Positions 54,648 to 62,871 of a DNA stretch of 64,000 bases are shown here, one piece after another. The position numbers were made by a program, and so were the translations under genes. Source of the DNA: 3107 sp965216225 (GTDB taxonomy: Bacteria; Pseudomonadota; Alphaproteobacteria; Rhodobacterales; Rhodobacteraceae); assembly GCA_965216225.1 (NCBI GenBank), contig CBDCFF010000012.1, forward strand, positions 14,169-78,168. The letters run 5' to 3'. The notes under the pieces are model-generated. The model made no database searches, was not told the origin of the DNA, and saw nothing but the letters and a program-made list of their open reading frames with translations. Within the stretch, counting starts at the first letter, position 1, and every line of letters begins with the position of its first letter.

Positions 54648-54692
54648 TGGTAGCGGAGGAGGGACTTGAACCTCCGACACGCGGATTATGAT
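54648..54692 (-). other. tRNA-Met (CAT) 3' remnant, probable attachment site
   Basis: On the minus strand this 45-bp segment is the 3' part of a tRNA: anticodon loop ATCATAA, stem TCCGC, variable GTGTC, T loop TTCAAGT, acceptor CTCCGCT, then ACCA. The 5' half is absent, so it is not functional, and the T stem has one A-C mismatch. Such 3' ends are the typical recombination sites of tRNA-targeting integrases. It lies exactly at the border between normal chromosome and insertion-sequence debris. Confidence 0.75.
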
Positions 54693-54836
54693 ACCGGTTT
54701 TGGGATTGAAATGCAGTGGCCTTTTCCAAAATCCTGAACGAATTGGGTCGCTCCGTGGAAGCTGAGGGTCTCGATTTACCTCGCCAATCCGGTCTGAATC
54801 CGGTTCACTCCCGGCTCCTCGTGACAGGAGCGGCAG

Positions 54837-55943
54837 ATGGTCGGACAGCCGGGATTTTCTGACATGGATGACCGCCGGAAGCGGTCGAGCGATCATGGCG
54901 ATCAGTTGGAAGCCTGTGCCGGGGCGTCTGATTTCGAGATTTTCCGTGCGGATATTGTGAAGGCTCTGGCGTACTCGGACGGCTCGCACGGTGCCCGCCC
55001 GCCCTGTGACGTCGTGCTGATGTTCAGGATCCTGATTATCCAGGCGCAAGACAATCCCGGTGATGACCGCGCAGGGTTCCTGATCCCGGACCGGCTGTCG
55101 TTCATGCGTTTCCCCGGGTTCGGGCTGCATGACCGGGTTCCGGACGCGAAGACCATTCGGGTGTTCCGCGAGCGTCTGACCAGGGCAGGCGCGATCAAGG
55201 GGCTTTTCAGCCGGTTCGACGCCGCGCTGCGCGAGGCCGGTTACATCGCGATGTCCGGTCGGATCGTCGCCAGCATGCTGGTCACCGCGCCAGGGCAGCG
55301 CAACACGGTTGACGGGAAGACGGCTGTCAGGATGGGCAAGCCCGGCGACGAGAACCGGCCCGATGATCCGGCCAAAGCCGGGCAAAAAGACGTGGATGCA
55401 CACTGGACCATCCAGTTCGCCCCAGTTCGCCAGGGCGCGCCCGCACGAGGACGGCCAACCGCCAGTCGCGACACCGTCAACGCATGGCGTTCGCCAGGGC
55501 GCGCCCGCACGAGGACGGCCCCGCGCCGCCCGACATCGCCATCCCGAGTTTCGGATACAAGGCGCATTCCGGCATCGACAAGCGTTTCCGGTTCATCCGG
55601 CGATGGGATGTCACCAGTGCGGCGGCCGATGACGGGCGGATGCTGCGCCGGGGGCTGCTGGATTGCCACTGACACCGGGTCAGGCGTCCGGGCGGACAGC
55701 GCCTGTCGCTCGATGAAGAACGAGGCGTTCATGGAGCGGCGCGGTTTTGTCAGCCATGTCCACCATCGCAAACCAGAGGGGCGCCCAATGCCCGGGAATA
55801 TCAGACGCGGGAACAGCACAAGGTCAAAGCATCGCGCGCCCGTCGAGCATGTCTTCGCAGTCCGCAAACACATGATCGGCATGTCCACCATCGCCTGCAA
55901 CATCCGCCGCCTGGTCCAGTTCGGCGGCGCCGTCACTGCCTGA
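54837..55943 (+). pseudogene. IS5-family transposase, frameshifted
   Basis: The first 200 residues are a normal IS5 transposase (RLSFMRFPGFGLHDRVPDAKTIRVFRERLTRAGA; GRIVASMLV; DGKTAVRMGKPGDEN). After VDAHWTIQFA a 10-bp tandem duplication (CCAGTTCGCC) and a 64-bp insertion break the frame; the correct reading resumes in another phase (PPDIAIPSFGYKAHSGIDKRF near 55521) and again near 55700 (MKNEAFMERRGFVSHVHHRKPEGRPMP). The C-terminus RAPVEHVFAVRKHM then jumps to ACNIRRLVQFGG, suggesting a further small deletion. Not functional. Confidence 0.88.
55425..55520 (+). repeat. 32-bp direct repeats inside the IS5 pseudogene
   Basis: The 32 bp at 55425-55456 recur exactly at 55489-55520 with 32 bp between them; each begins GTTCGCCAGGGCGCG. 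The 64-bp insertion is not a multiple of three and is the main frame-breaking lesion. Confidence 0.9.
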
Positions 55944-56041
55944 TCACAGGACGAAACCGCCCGAAATTACGGAAAACCGCCCGGTTCGGGCGCAAATCAT
56001 GATTGAGCAACCTGTTGTCTGGCAATTCAGCTGAGAGCGGG

Positions 56042-56941
56042 TCAGGCATCCTGGCCCCATTTGATGCAGGCTTTTGTGTCGGCGGCCCGTTTTTCGTCGA
56101 TCTCGACAAGGATGGCACTGACGGGTCGCAGGAGCGCGTCGTCGCCGGGCAAGACCCTGACCTTTACGGTGCGCCGTTTCAGTTCCTGCCGGACTGCGCG
56201 CTCCATCGGGTTTGATGTCCGCCTCCGTTTGCGGTGGTGCTCGGGCAGCGTGAAGATCGCGAGCGCGTCCGGCACGTTTTTCCCGAGCCAATCGGCCTGA
56301 CCGGCCTCTGCCCTGGCGCGGTCGTTTGCATTCCAGACCGATTTCGGTTGTTTGCCGATGCGCTTGCGGATTTCGACACTCCCGGTATGGTGGCGGGCGT
56401 TCTGCGCGAGATGGAACGGGCAGCGCTGCCATGTGGCGCCGCCAGGCACTGCACGCCGGGCGGCGCGTAAAACGGCGTGGTCATCCGGGCCGATGCCGAG
56501 GGCCGAAAGCACGCCGCCATCGCGCACCACGCCGCCATGACGCATCTTTTCACAGCGGGCATCGAGGATGAGGTATTTCACCTCACCGGGCGTGCGGTTG
56601 CGCCAGGCTTGCAGTTCGTCGTCGAGCAGCCTGGTCGCCCGGCTGACCTGCGATGACGACAGGCTCTCGATCCCGAACCCGCGCATCACCGCCTCGACTT
56701 CGCGCGTCGAGACGCCCTCGATGTACATCCCGGCGACCGCCGGCATGACTGCCCGGACCGACCGGCGGCCACGTTCCGGCGATTGCGGATGGAACGGCTC
56801 CCCGTCGTGCCCGACGGTCCCGGGGACCTGCACGTTCACCGTGCCGGCCAGCGTGGCGATACGCCTGGGCTTGCAGCCGTTGGCATGGCCCTGACGCTCC
56901 GCCGTGCGTTCGTACAGCCCGGCACCGGGAAAGTGCTCGCG
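56042..56941 (-). pseudogene. IS256-family transposase remnant
   Basis: The frame shows REHFPGAGLYERTAERQGHANGCKP, VMPAVAGMYIEGVSTREVEAV, VKYLILDARCEKMRHGG and WQRCPFHLAQNARHH, all IS256 marks. The N-terminal 40 or so residues are missing at 56941, where the IS110 element begins. An internal deletion joins SALGIG directly to PDDHAVLRAARRAV, removing the usual stretch of roughly 40 residues with the second catalytic Asp region. Both lesions make it inactive. Confidence 0.85.
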
Positions 56942-56979
56942 CTTGTCTTATGACATTACGTGGCTTCTTTGCGATAAGG

Positions 56980-57139
56980 GAGCCGCTGCCCGGCACCTCA
57001 CATATACCGGGCAGCGGCGGCGGTCGGACCGCGTTGCGCCTGGTCGGCAGAGACCGAAAGAGAGTATGATCGACCGCCGTCTTCACCACAGGCCTGAACG
57101 GATACACGGGGCCCTGGTCGCGCATGACAAGCACAGGAT
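56980..57139 (+). ncRNA. Candidate bridge RNA of the IS110 element
   Basis: This non-coding left end has three structural blocks. First a perfect 12-bp hairpin (56982-56993 with 57007-57018). Then a 9-bp stem (57018-57026 with 57071-57079) enclosing a 44-nt loop; its 3' side GAAAGAGAG (57056-57064) is complementary at 8 of 9 positions to the right flank 62869-62877. Then a segment with AACGGATAC (57097-57105), identical to the right end 62861-62869, and GACAAGC (57126-57132), complementary to the left end 56941-56947. That order (target loop, then left and right donor guides) is the layout known for IS621 bridge RNA. Expression and the donor-loop stem are unproven. Confidence 0.55.
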
Positions 57140-57371
57140 ATGGCGAAGATGACGGATCATAACATTGGCGTGGACATTTCCAAAGCCCACTTCGACGCGT
57201 TCGATCTCAAGACAGGGCGGGCGGCGCAGTTCACGAATGGCAAGACCGGGTTTCGGAGCTTCCGGAAATGGCTGGGCGGGCGCAAGATCGCCCGGATCGT
57301 CTACGAGGCGACCGGTACCCACCACCGAGCATTCGAGCTTGCGCTTGAGGCGGATTTCCCGCTGGTCAAGG
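57140..57371 (+). pseudogene. IS110 recombinase, 5' fragment (continued at 62144)
   Basis: The first 77 codons of a DEDD recombinase: NIGVDISKAHFDAFDL holds the first catalytic Asp and IVYEATGTHHRAFELAL the Glu. The frame runs to LVK at the edge of the IS66 insertion. Together with 62144-62856 it gives 945 bp, exactly 314 codons plus stop, with no other lesion. The local stop downstream at 57437 is within IS66 sequence. Confidence 0.9.
57364..57371 (+). repeat. 8-bp target-site duplication of IS66, left copy
   Basis: GGTCAAGG immediately precedes the IS66 end GTGACC and recurs exactly at 62136-62143 after the other end. IS66 elements make 8-bp duplications. Confidence 0.92.
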
Positions 57372-57444
57372 GTGACCGTTCGGTGAAGGAGCCTTGGCGT
57401 ACTGCCGGTCGTCCCGGTTACGCTGCTGATGCAGCGTAACGCTA

Positions 57445-58608
57445 GTCACCTGCATCTAAAGTTCGGCACATGAGTTTTGTTGGGCGCGTTGGCAGAACCG
57501 CTTGACAGAGGCGAGGATATGGTCGGCGGGTTTGACCCATTTGCAGGGTTTGGGGTTTTCGTTATGGGCCTCGATAAATGCAGCGATATCGGCTTCCAGT
57601 TCCGCCGTTGAACGATGGACGCCGCGCTGCAGTTGCTTGCGCGTCAGTTCAGCAAACCAACGCTCCACCTGATTGATCCAACTGGCCGAGGTCGGTGTGA
57701 AGTGGACATGCCAATGCGGGCGGCGTGCCAGCCAGGCCTTGATCTTCGGGGTTTTGTGGGTGGCGTAATTGTCCATGACGATATGCACCTCCGGCCCGTC
57801 CGGCATCTGCCGGTCGATCTGTTTGAGGAAGTCGAGGAACCCGGTGGCGCGGCGCCGCTTGCAGCATTTGCCGATCACGGCGCCGGTGGCGATATCCAGT
57901 GCTGCAAAAAGCGACGTCGTGGCGTGTCGGATGCAGGTGTGGGTGCGCCGCTCGGCCACGCCGGGCGCCACTGGCAGCACAGGCTGTTCGCGATCCAGCG
58001 CCTGGATTTGCGATTTCTCGTCAACACACAACACGATAGCCCTGTTCGGCGGTGACAGGTACAGCCCGACGATATCGTGCACCTTGTCCACGAACAGCGG
58101 GTCGGTTGAGAGCTTGAATGTCTCGCTTCGGTGCGGTTGCAGGCCGAACCCGTTCCAAATCCGCCGGATGGTGGTGTGCGACAGTCCCGTCGCCGCAGCC
58201 ATGCTTCGGAGCGACCAATGGGTCGCATCCCTCGGGGTCGTGTTCAGCGTGCGCTCAATCACCGCAGTCACCTGATCGTCCGACACGGTGCGCGGGCGAC
58301 CGGAGCGGTATTCGTCGGTGAGACCTTCAATCCGGCATCGCACAAAACGTCTGCGCCATTTGCCGACTGTGTGTTCATGCACCCCAAGCCGGGCCGCCAC
58401 TTCCTTGCTCGCCAATCCATCGGCGCACAGCAGGATCATCCGGCATCGGTCCGACAGCGAACGTGCCGCTTTGTGACGCCGAACCTGACCCTCGAGAAAA
58501 CGGCGCTCATCTTCGCTCAGAACCACTGCATCCGCCAAACGTCCCACCATCGCAACATCCTTCTCAATACCCGCTCAGTCAATGAGACAAAGTACAATTC
58601 CGGGGGAC
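57445..58608 (-). mobile_element. IS630-family element, copy A
   Basis: 1164 bp between TA dinucleotides at 57443-57444 and 58609-58610, the target duplication expected of IS630. Ends begin GTCACC (left) and GTCCCC (right, read inwards), a weak inverted pair. It is almost identical to copy B, which follows after a single shared TA. Confidence 0.9.
57456..58550 (-). CDS. IS630-family transposase, copy A
   Basis: A 364-residue DDE transposase. The N-terminal paired helix-turn-helix (VAARLGVHEHTVGKWRRRF; LSHTTIRRIWNGFGL) binds the ends; the catalytic triad lies in VLCVDEKSQIQAL, HIVMDNYATHKTPKI and SASWINQVERWFAEL (Glu). The reading frame is intact. It differs from copy B at a handful of residues (for example GTTS/ATTS and KRHRATEF/KRRRATGF). 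Confidence 0.93.
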   Translation of the reverse strand: MVGRLADAVVLSEDERRFLEGQVRRHKAARSLSDRCRMILLCADGLASKEVAARLGVHEHTVGKWRRRFVRCRIEGLTDEYRSGRPRTVSDDQVTAVIERTLNTTPRDATHWSLRSMAAATGLSHTTIRRIWNGFGLQPHRSETFKLSTDPLFVDKVHDIVGLYLSPPNRAIVLCVDEKSQIQALDREQPVLPVAPGVAERRTHTCIRHATTSLFAALDIATGAVIGKCCKRRRATGFLDFLKQIDRQMPDGPEVHIVMDNYATHKTPKIKAWLARRPHWHVHFTPTSASWINQVERWFAELTRKQLQRGVHRSTAELEADIAAFIEAHNENPKPCKWVKPADHILASVKRFCQRAQQNSCAEL

Positions 58609-58610
58609 TA

Positions 58611-59774
58611 GTCACCTGCATCTAAAGTTCGGCACATGAGTTTTGTTGGGCGCGTTGGCAGAACCGCTTGACGGAGGCGAGGATATGGTCGGCGGGTTTG
58701 ACCCATTTGCAGGGTTTGGGGTTTTCGTTATGGGCCTCGATAAATGCAGCGATATCGGCTTCCAGTTCCGCCGTTGAACGATGGACGCCGCGCTGCAGTT
58801 GCTTGCGCGTCAGTTCAGCAAACCAACGCTCCACCTGATTGATCCAACTGGCCGAGGTCGGTGTGAAGTGGACATGCCAATGCGGGCGGCGTGCCAGCCA
58901 GGCCTTGATCTTCGGGGTTTTGTGGGTGGCGTAATTGTCCATGACGATATGCACCTCCGGCCCGTCCGGCATCTGCCGGTCGATCTGTTTGAGGAAGTCG
59001 AGGAACTCGGTGGCGCGGTGCCGCTTGTAGCATTTGCCGATCACGGCGCCGGTGGCGATATCCAGTGCTGCAAAAAGCGACGTCGTGCCGTGTCGGATGT
59101 AGGTGTGGGTGCGCCGCTCGGCCACGCCGGGCGCCATTGGCAGCACAGGCTGTTCGCGATCCAGCGCCTGGATTTGCGATTTCTCGTCAACACACAACAC
59201 GATAGCCCTGTTCGGCGGTGACAGGTACAGCCCGACGATATCGTGCACCTTGTCCACGAACAGCGGGTCGGTTGAGAGCTTGAATGTCTCGCTTCGGTGC
59301 GGTTGCAGGCCGAACCCGTTCCAAATCCGCCGGATGGTGGTGTGCGACAGTCCCGTCGCGGCTGCCATGCTTCGGAGCGACCAATGGGTCGCATCCCTCG
59401 GGGTCGTGTTCAGCGTGCGCTCAATTACCGCAGTCACCTGATCGTCCGACACGGTGCGCGGGCGACCGGAGCGGTATTCGTCGGTGAGACCTTCAATCCG
59501 GCATCGCACAAAACGTCTGCGCCATTTGCCGACTGTGTGTTCATGCACCCCAAGCCGGGCCGCCACTTCCTTGCTCGCCAATCCATCGGCGCACAGCAGG
59601 ATCATCCGGCATCGGTCCGACAGCGAACGTGCCGCTTTGTGACGCCGAACCTGACCCTCGAGAAAACGGCGCTCATCTTCGCTCAGAACCACTGCATCCG
59701 CCAAACGTCCCACCATCGCAACATCCTCCTCAATTCCCGCTCAGTCAATGATACAAATTACAATTCCGGGTGAC
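58611..59774 (-). mobile_element. IS630-family element, copy B
   Basis: 1164 bp, the same length as copy A and same orientation, flanked by TA at 58609-58610 (shared with copy A) and 59775-59776. The insertion falls on the TA of the IS66 tnpC stop codon, which is regenerated as TAG. Confidence 0.9.
58622..59716 (-). CDS. IS630-family transposase, copy B
   Basis: 364 residues with the same motifs as copy A, including VLCVDEKSQIQAL, HIVMDNYATHKTPKI and SASWINQVERWFAEL. The frame is open throughout, so either copy could supply active transposase. Confidence 0.93.
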   Translation of the reverse strand: MVGRLADAVVLSEDERRFLEGQVRRHKAARSLSDRCRMILLCADGLASKEVAARLGVHEHTVGKWRRRFVRCRIEGLTDEYRSGRPRTVSDDQVTAVIERTLNTTPRDATHWSLRSMAAATGLSHTTIRRIWNGFGLQPHRSETFKLSTDPLFVDKVHDIVGLYLSPPNRAIVLCVDEKSQIQALDREQPVLPMAPGVAERRTHTYIRHGTTSLFAALDIATGAVIGKCYKRHRATEFLDFLKQIDRQMPDGPEVHIVMDNYATHKTPKIKAWLARRPHWHVHFTPTSASWINQVERWFAELTRKQLQRGVHRSTAELEADIAAFIEAHNENPKPCKWVKPADHILASVKRFCQRAQQNSCAEL

Positions 59775-61267
59775 TAGGGCATCAGCTCGTCCAGCCGAGT
59801 GATCTTGTGATCCGCGATGCGGGCGAGAACCCATGTGAGCCAGGCTTGTGGATCGACTTTATTAAGCTTTGCCGTTTCGATCAGGGTGTAGGCGATGGCC
59901 ATGGCTTTGCCACCGCCCTCGGAACCGGCGAACATCCAATTTTTGCGACCTATGGCGACAGGTTTTATGGCGCGTTCGGCGATGTTGTTGTCCGCTTCCA
60001 GAAAGCCATGGTTCAAATAACCGCGTGCCTTTGGCAAACGACCAAGGGCATAACGGATCGCTTGGGCCAGAGGCGACTTGCCAGATATATTTGGCAACTG
60101 CGCGTGTAACCAGGTCTCAAGTTCATCGAAGATCGGTTTTGCCTTTTCCTGACGGATGGCAACGCGCTCTTCAAACGGTTTGCCACGCGCCTCTTTCTCG
60201 ACGGCATAGAGTTCCGCGGTCCGGCGGAGGGCTTCTTCGGCAATCGATGAGCCTTGCGCGGCAAAGATGTCTACAAACTTGCGTCTGACGTGCGCCAAAC
60301 AAGCCATCTCCTGGGCCTTGTCCTCACCGAATACCCCGTTGAAGCCGGAATACCCGTCCGCATGGACCCAGCCTTTGTAGCCGGAGAGATGTGAGACGGG
60401 ATGTTCGCCCTTGCGATCAATCGTGAACTGATACCACGCGCAGGGCGGTGATGATCCAGACCATGGTCGTTCATCGCGAACACAGGTCCGGACACGGGCG
60501 GTCCTGGTCTTCTTGTTGCCGGGGGCCTGCATTTTAACAGGCGTATCATCAGCGAAGATGGCCGCGCCTCGGCGGACCATTCGGCCAATGGTGTCAGCCA
60601 GAGGTTCCAGAAGCGCGGTGGAGCCGCCAACCCAATTGGTCAGAGTTGATCGATCAAGATCAACGCCTTCACGGGCGTATATTTGCGACTGACGGTAGAG
60701 CGGCAGGTGGTCCGCGTATTTGCTGACCAACACGTGCGCCAGCAGCCCCGGTCCCGGGCGGCCACGTTCGATCGGGCGCGATGGCAGCGGCGATTGGACA
60801 ATGGCCTCGCAACAGGAACAGGCCATACGCGGACGCACGATCCGGTTCACGACAAAACGCCCCGGTTTGTATTCCAACTCCTCGGTCACGTCCTCACCGA
60901 GCCTCTTCAACGCCCCACCGCAACGTCGGCAGTCCTCGCCCGGCGACAAGACCTCTTCGTGCCGGTCCGGATGATCGGGCAAGGGCTTGCGGCTGTGCCG
61001 GCGGGCCGGTTTGTCCGTTTCAGGCGTTGGAGCAGGCGCCGCCTGTTCTCCAGCGGCTTCGGCAATCGCCTCATCTTCCCGGAAGACCAGATTGAGCTGG
61101 TAGAGGCTTTCTGATTTCGATCCAGACCGGTGCCGGTCATGCCCCGCCAGTTGGTGTTGGAGTTGTTCCACCTTCAGGGTCAGCGCCTTGACTTCATCGG
61201 CCAGAAGCCGGTTCACTGCCCGCAGTTCCGCAGGATCATCCGGGGATATGTCGAGGTCCTTCAGCAT
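59774..61267 (-). CDS. tnpC: IS66 transposase TnpC
   Basis: A 497-residue IS66 transposase. It begins with a coiled region (LLADEVKALTLKVEQLQHQLAG), then a zinc-finger-like CRRCGGALKRLGE and CSCCEAIVQSP, the DDE core (IFADDTPVKMQ; GWVHADGYSGFNGVF; FLEADNNIAERAIKPVAIGRKNW) and a C-terminal DPQAWLTWVLARIADH. It is full length; the IS630 pair sits exactly at its stop codon and does not change the protein. Confidence 0.93.
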   Translation of the reverse strand: MLKDLDISPDDPAELRAVNRLLADEVKALTLKVEQLQHQLAGHDRHRSGSKSESLYQLNLVFREDEAIAEAAGEQAAPAPTPETDKPARRHSRKPLPDHPDRHEEVLSPGEDCRRCGGALKRLGEDVTEELEYKPGRFVVNRIVRPRMACSCCEAIVQSPLPSRPIERGRPGPGLLAHVLVSKYADHLPLYRQSQIYAREGVDLDRSTLTNWVGGSTALLEPLADTIGRMVRRGAAIFADDTPVKMQAPGNKKTRTARVRTCVRDERPWSGSSPPCAWYQFTIDRKGEHPVSHLSGYKGWVHADGYSGFNGVFGEDKAQEMACLAHVRRKFVDIFAAQGSSIAEEALRRTAELYAVEKEARGKPFEERVAIRQEKAKPIFDELETWLHAQLPNISGKSPLAQAIRYALGRLPKARGYLNHGFLEADNNIAERAIKPVAIGRKNWMFAGSEGGGKAMAIAYTLIETAKLNKVDPQAWLTWVLARIADHKITRLDELMP

Positions 61268-61685
61268 CGCCGATCCTATACCAGATCAGCATTCCGGGGT
61301 GAACCCCGAAAGCGCGCAAAGCCTCGTATTTATTGACCTGTCCTACGCTCAACGGTCTCCAGGTTTTACGGGGCATCCGCCAGTCAATCCCCTCCAACAG
61401 CATTGAGAGCTGCGCGGGTGTGACGCTGATCCTGCCGTCCTTTGCAGCGGGCCAGACAAACCGCCCTTTCTCCAACCGCTTCGAAAACAGGCACGCGCCC
61501 TGGCAATCCCACCAGATGATCTTCAACAGATCGCCGCGCCGACCCCGGAACACGAACAGGTGGCCGGAATACGGGTCTTCGGCCAAAACCTTCTCGGCCT
61601 GGGCCGCCAGCGTATTGAACCCTCGCCGCATGTCCGTGACACCCGCCGACAGCCACACCCGCGTGTTGCTCGGCACCGGGATCAA
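61236..61685 (-). CDS. tnpB: IS66 accessory protein TnpB, with extended C-terminus
   Basis: A 149-residue TnpB (IS66 Orf2). The core is typical: VWLSAGVTDMRRGFNTLA, HLFVFRGRRGDLLKIIWWD, LFSKRLEKGRFVWP and LLEGIDWRMPRKTWRP. Related proteins usually end soon after the WRP-x-S-x-G segment, at about 115 residues; here the frame continues for about 34 more and overlaps the tnpC start by 32 bp. A lost stop codon is likely. It overlaps tnpA by 4 bp. Confidence 0.88.
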   Translation of the reverse strand: MIPVPSNTRVWLSAGVTDMRRGFNTLAAQAEKVLAEDPYSGHLFVFRGRRGDLLKIIWWDCQGACLFSKRLEKGRFVWPAAKDGRISVTPAQLSMLLEGIDWRMPRKTWRPLSVGQVNKYEALRAFGVHPGMLIWYRIGDAEGPRHIPG

Positions 61686-62071
61686 GACATCAGCCCCTTC
61701 GGCAGCCGCGCCAGCACATCAGGATCGAACCCACCCCCGGCGCTGATCCGGTGACCGCCAGCCAACTCAATCTCGATACCGCCACCGAAGGCGACGGGAC
61801 CGGATGGCTGCGCCGGGACCGGATGTGAAGCAGCCGGAGAAATCTCAACCGGCAGAAACACGGATGCAGCTACGACCTCGGTGAAATCTGGCGCAAAACG
61901 CGGGTCCTTCAGCCATTTGAAGATCAGATTGGCGTTCATCGCGTAGCGCCGCGCAACCTGAGCCACAGAAACACCCGGCGCGGCAGTCTGCAGGCAGATC
62001 GAACGCTTCTCGTCGTCCCACCAAATTCGCTTCTTGCGCCTGCCAGCCATAGAGTGCCTCATCGTGTCCAC
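61682..62071 (-). CDS. tnpA: IS66 accessory protein TnpA
   Basis: A 129-residue helix-turn-helix protein: RRKKRIWWDDEKRSICLQTAAPGVSVAQVARRYAMNANLIFKW, then FLPVEIS and a glycine-rich tail. It is the standard first gene of IS66 and is translationally coupled to tnpB (ATGA overlap). An internal ATG at 62062 (MRHSMAG) may be the true start. Confidence 0.88.
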   Translation of the reverse strand: MDTMRHSMAGRRKKRIWWDDEKRSICLQTAAPGVSVAQVARRYAMNANLIFKWLKDPRFAPDFTEVVAASVFLPVEISPAASHPVPAQPSGPVAFGGGIEIELAGGHRISAGGGFDPDVLARLPKGLMS

Positions 62072-62135
62072 TATCGATGGTGGACACTATCGGCTCCTCC
62101 GCCCCCGCGTTAGGTCGGCTTCAACGGACGCTCAC

Positions 62136-62143
62136 GGTCAAGG
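62136..62143 (+). repeat. 8-bp target-site duplication of IS66, right copy
   Basis: GGTCAAGG, identical to 57364-57371, directly after the right IS66 end GCTCAC. Only one copy belongs to the original IS110 sequence. Confidence 0.92.
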
Positions 62144-62856
62144 TAAATCCGCTCCCGGCGCGCCGGTTCGCAGAAGCCCGCGGCACACGCGCCAGGACCG
62201 ACCGGGCGGATGCCCGCTCCCTGGCAGAAACGGGAAAGGCTTTCGATCTCGAAGCGCTGCCGCTGAGGTCAAAAAGCCGGCGCCTTCTCAGAGACATGCA
62301 CTCGGCACGCTCCAGAATGATGGCCGAACGCGTCCGTCTTCCCGGTCGCATCTCCCAACTCGACGTGCCGCTTTTGCAGCGTCAGACGCGGGAGTTGATC
62401 GAGCATGTCGAAAGGCACGTCGCCGAACTGGATGCCGGGACCGCAGCGCTGATCGCTGAGGACCGGGAAGAAACCCGCAAGCTGGAAATCGTCCGCTCCA
62501 TTCCCGGCACAGGCATGGTGACGGCCTCGGCCATCCTCGCCTTCATGCCCGGGATCGGCCAACTCGAACGCAAACAGGTGGCAAGCCTGGCTGGCCTTGC
62601 TCCGTTCACACGATCATCCGGAACCCGGGTTGGCCAGTCATTCATCAAGGGCGGTCGAAAGCCGCTGCGGCAGGCATTGTACATGCCGGCGCTCGTTGCG
62701 GCGCGCTTCAATCCGGATCTGAAGAAGAAATACGACGCTCTGCGCACCGCCGGGAAACCAGCCAAGGTCGCGCTTGTCGCGCTGATGCGAAAACTGATCG
62801 AACTCGCCAACACACTCGTCAAATCCGACCGGAAATGGGCCCCGAAAACCTGTTGA
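62144..62856 (+). pseudogene. IS110 recombinase, 3' fragment
   Basis: It resumes the frame of 57140-57371: VNPLPARRFAEARGTRARTD holds the third and fourth acidic residues (TDRADARSLA), and the transposase-20 domain has VRSIPGTGMVTASAILAFM and the catalytic Ser region LAGLAPFTRSSGTRVGQ. It ends VKSDRKWAPKTC. Only the IS66 insertion separates it from the first part. Confidence 0.9.
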
Positions 62857-62871
62857 CAAAAACGGATACTC

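Larger units (their letters stand above)
57372..62135 (-). mobile_element. IS66-family element carrying two IS630 insertions
   Basis: Bounded by imperfect inverted ends (GTGACCGTTCGGTGAAG at the left, GTGAGCGTCCGTTGAAG read inwards from the right) and by 8-bp target duplications. It encodes tnpA, tnpB and tnpC on the minus strand. Subtracting the two IS630 units leaves about 2.4 kb, a normal IS66 size. Confidence 0.92.
56942..62870 (+). mobile_element. IS110-family element, interrupted by IS66
   Basis: The element is defined by a recombinase that is complete once the IS66 insertion and one 8-bp duplication are removed, giving a unit of about 1.16 kb, normal for IS110. Proposed ends: left near CTTGTC at 56942, right near GGATACT at 62864-62870, each with a CT that could be the core dinucleotide. 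The left border coincides with the cut in the IS256 remnant and the right border with the start of another IS256 fragment. Exact ends are inferred to within a few bases. Confidence 0.65.

Noticed and set aside
54552..54700. The plus-strand peptide ending VAEEGLEPPTRGL
   Set aside because: This is a well-known artefact of translating the antisense of a tRNA 3' end; it pointed to the tRNA-Met remnant instead.
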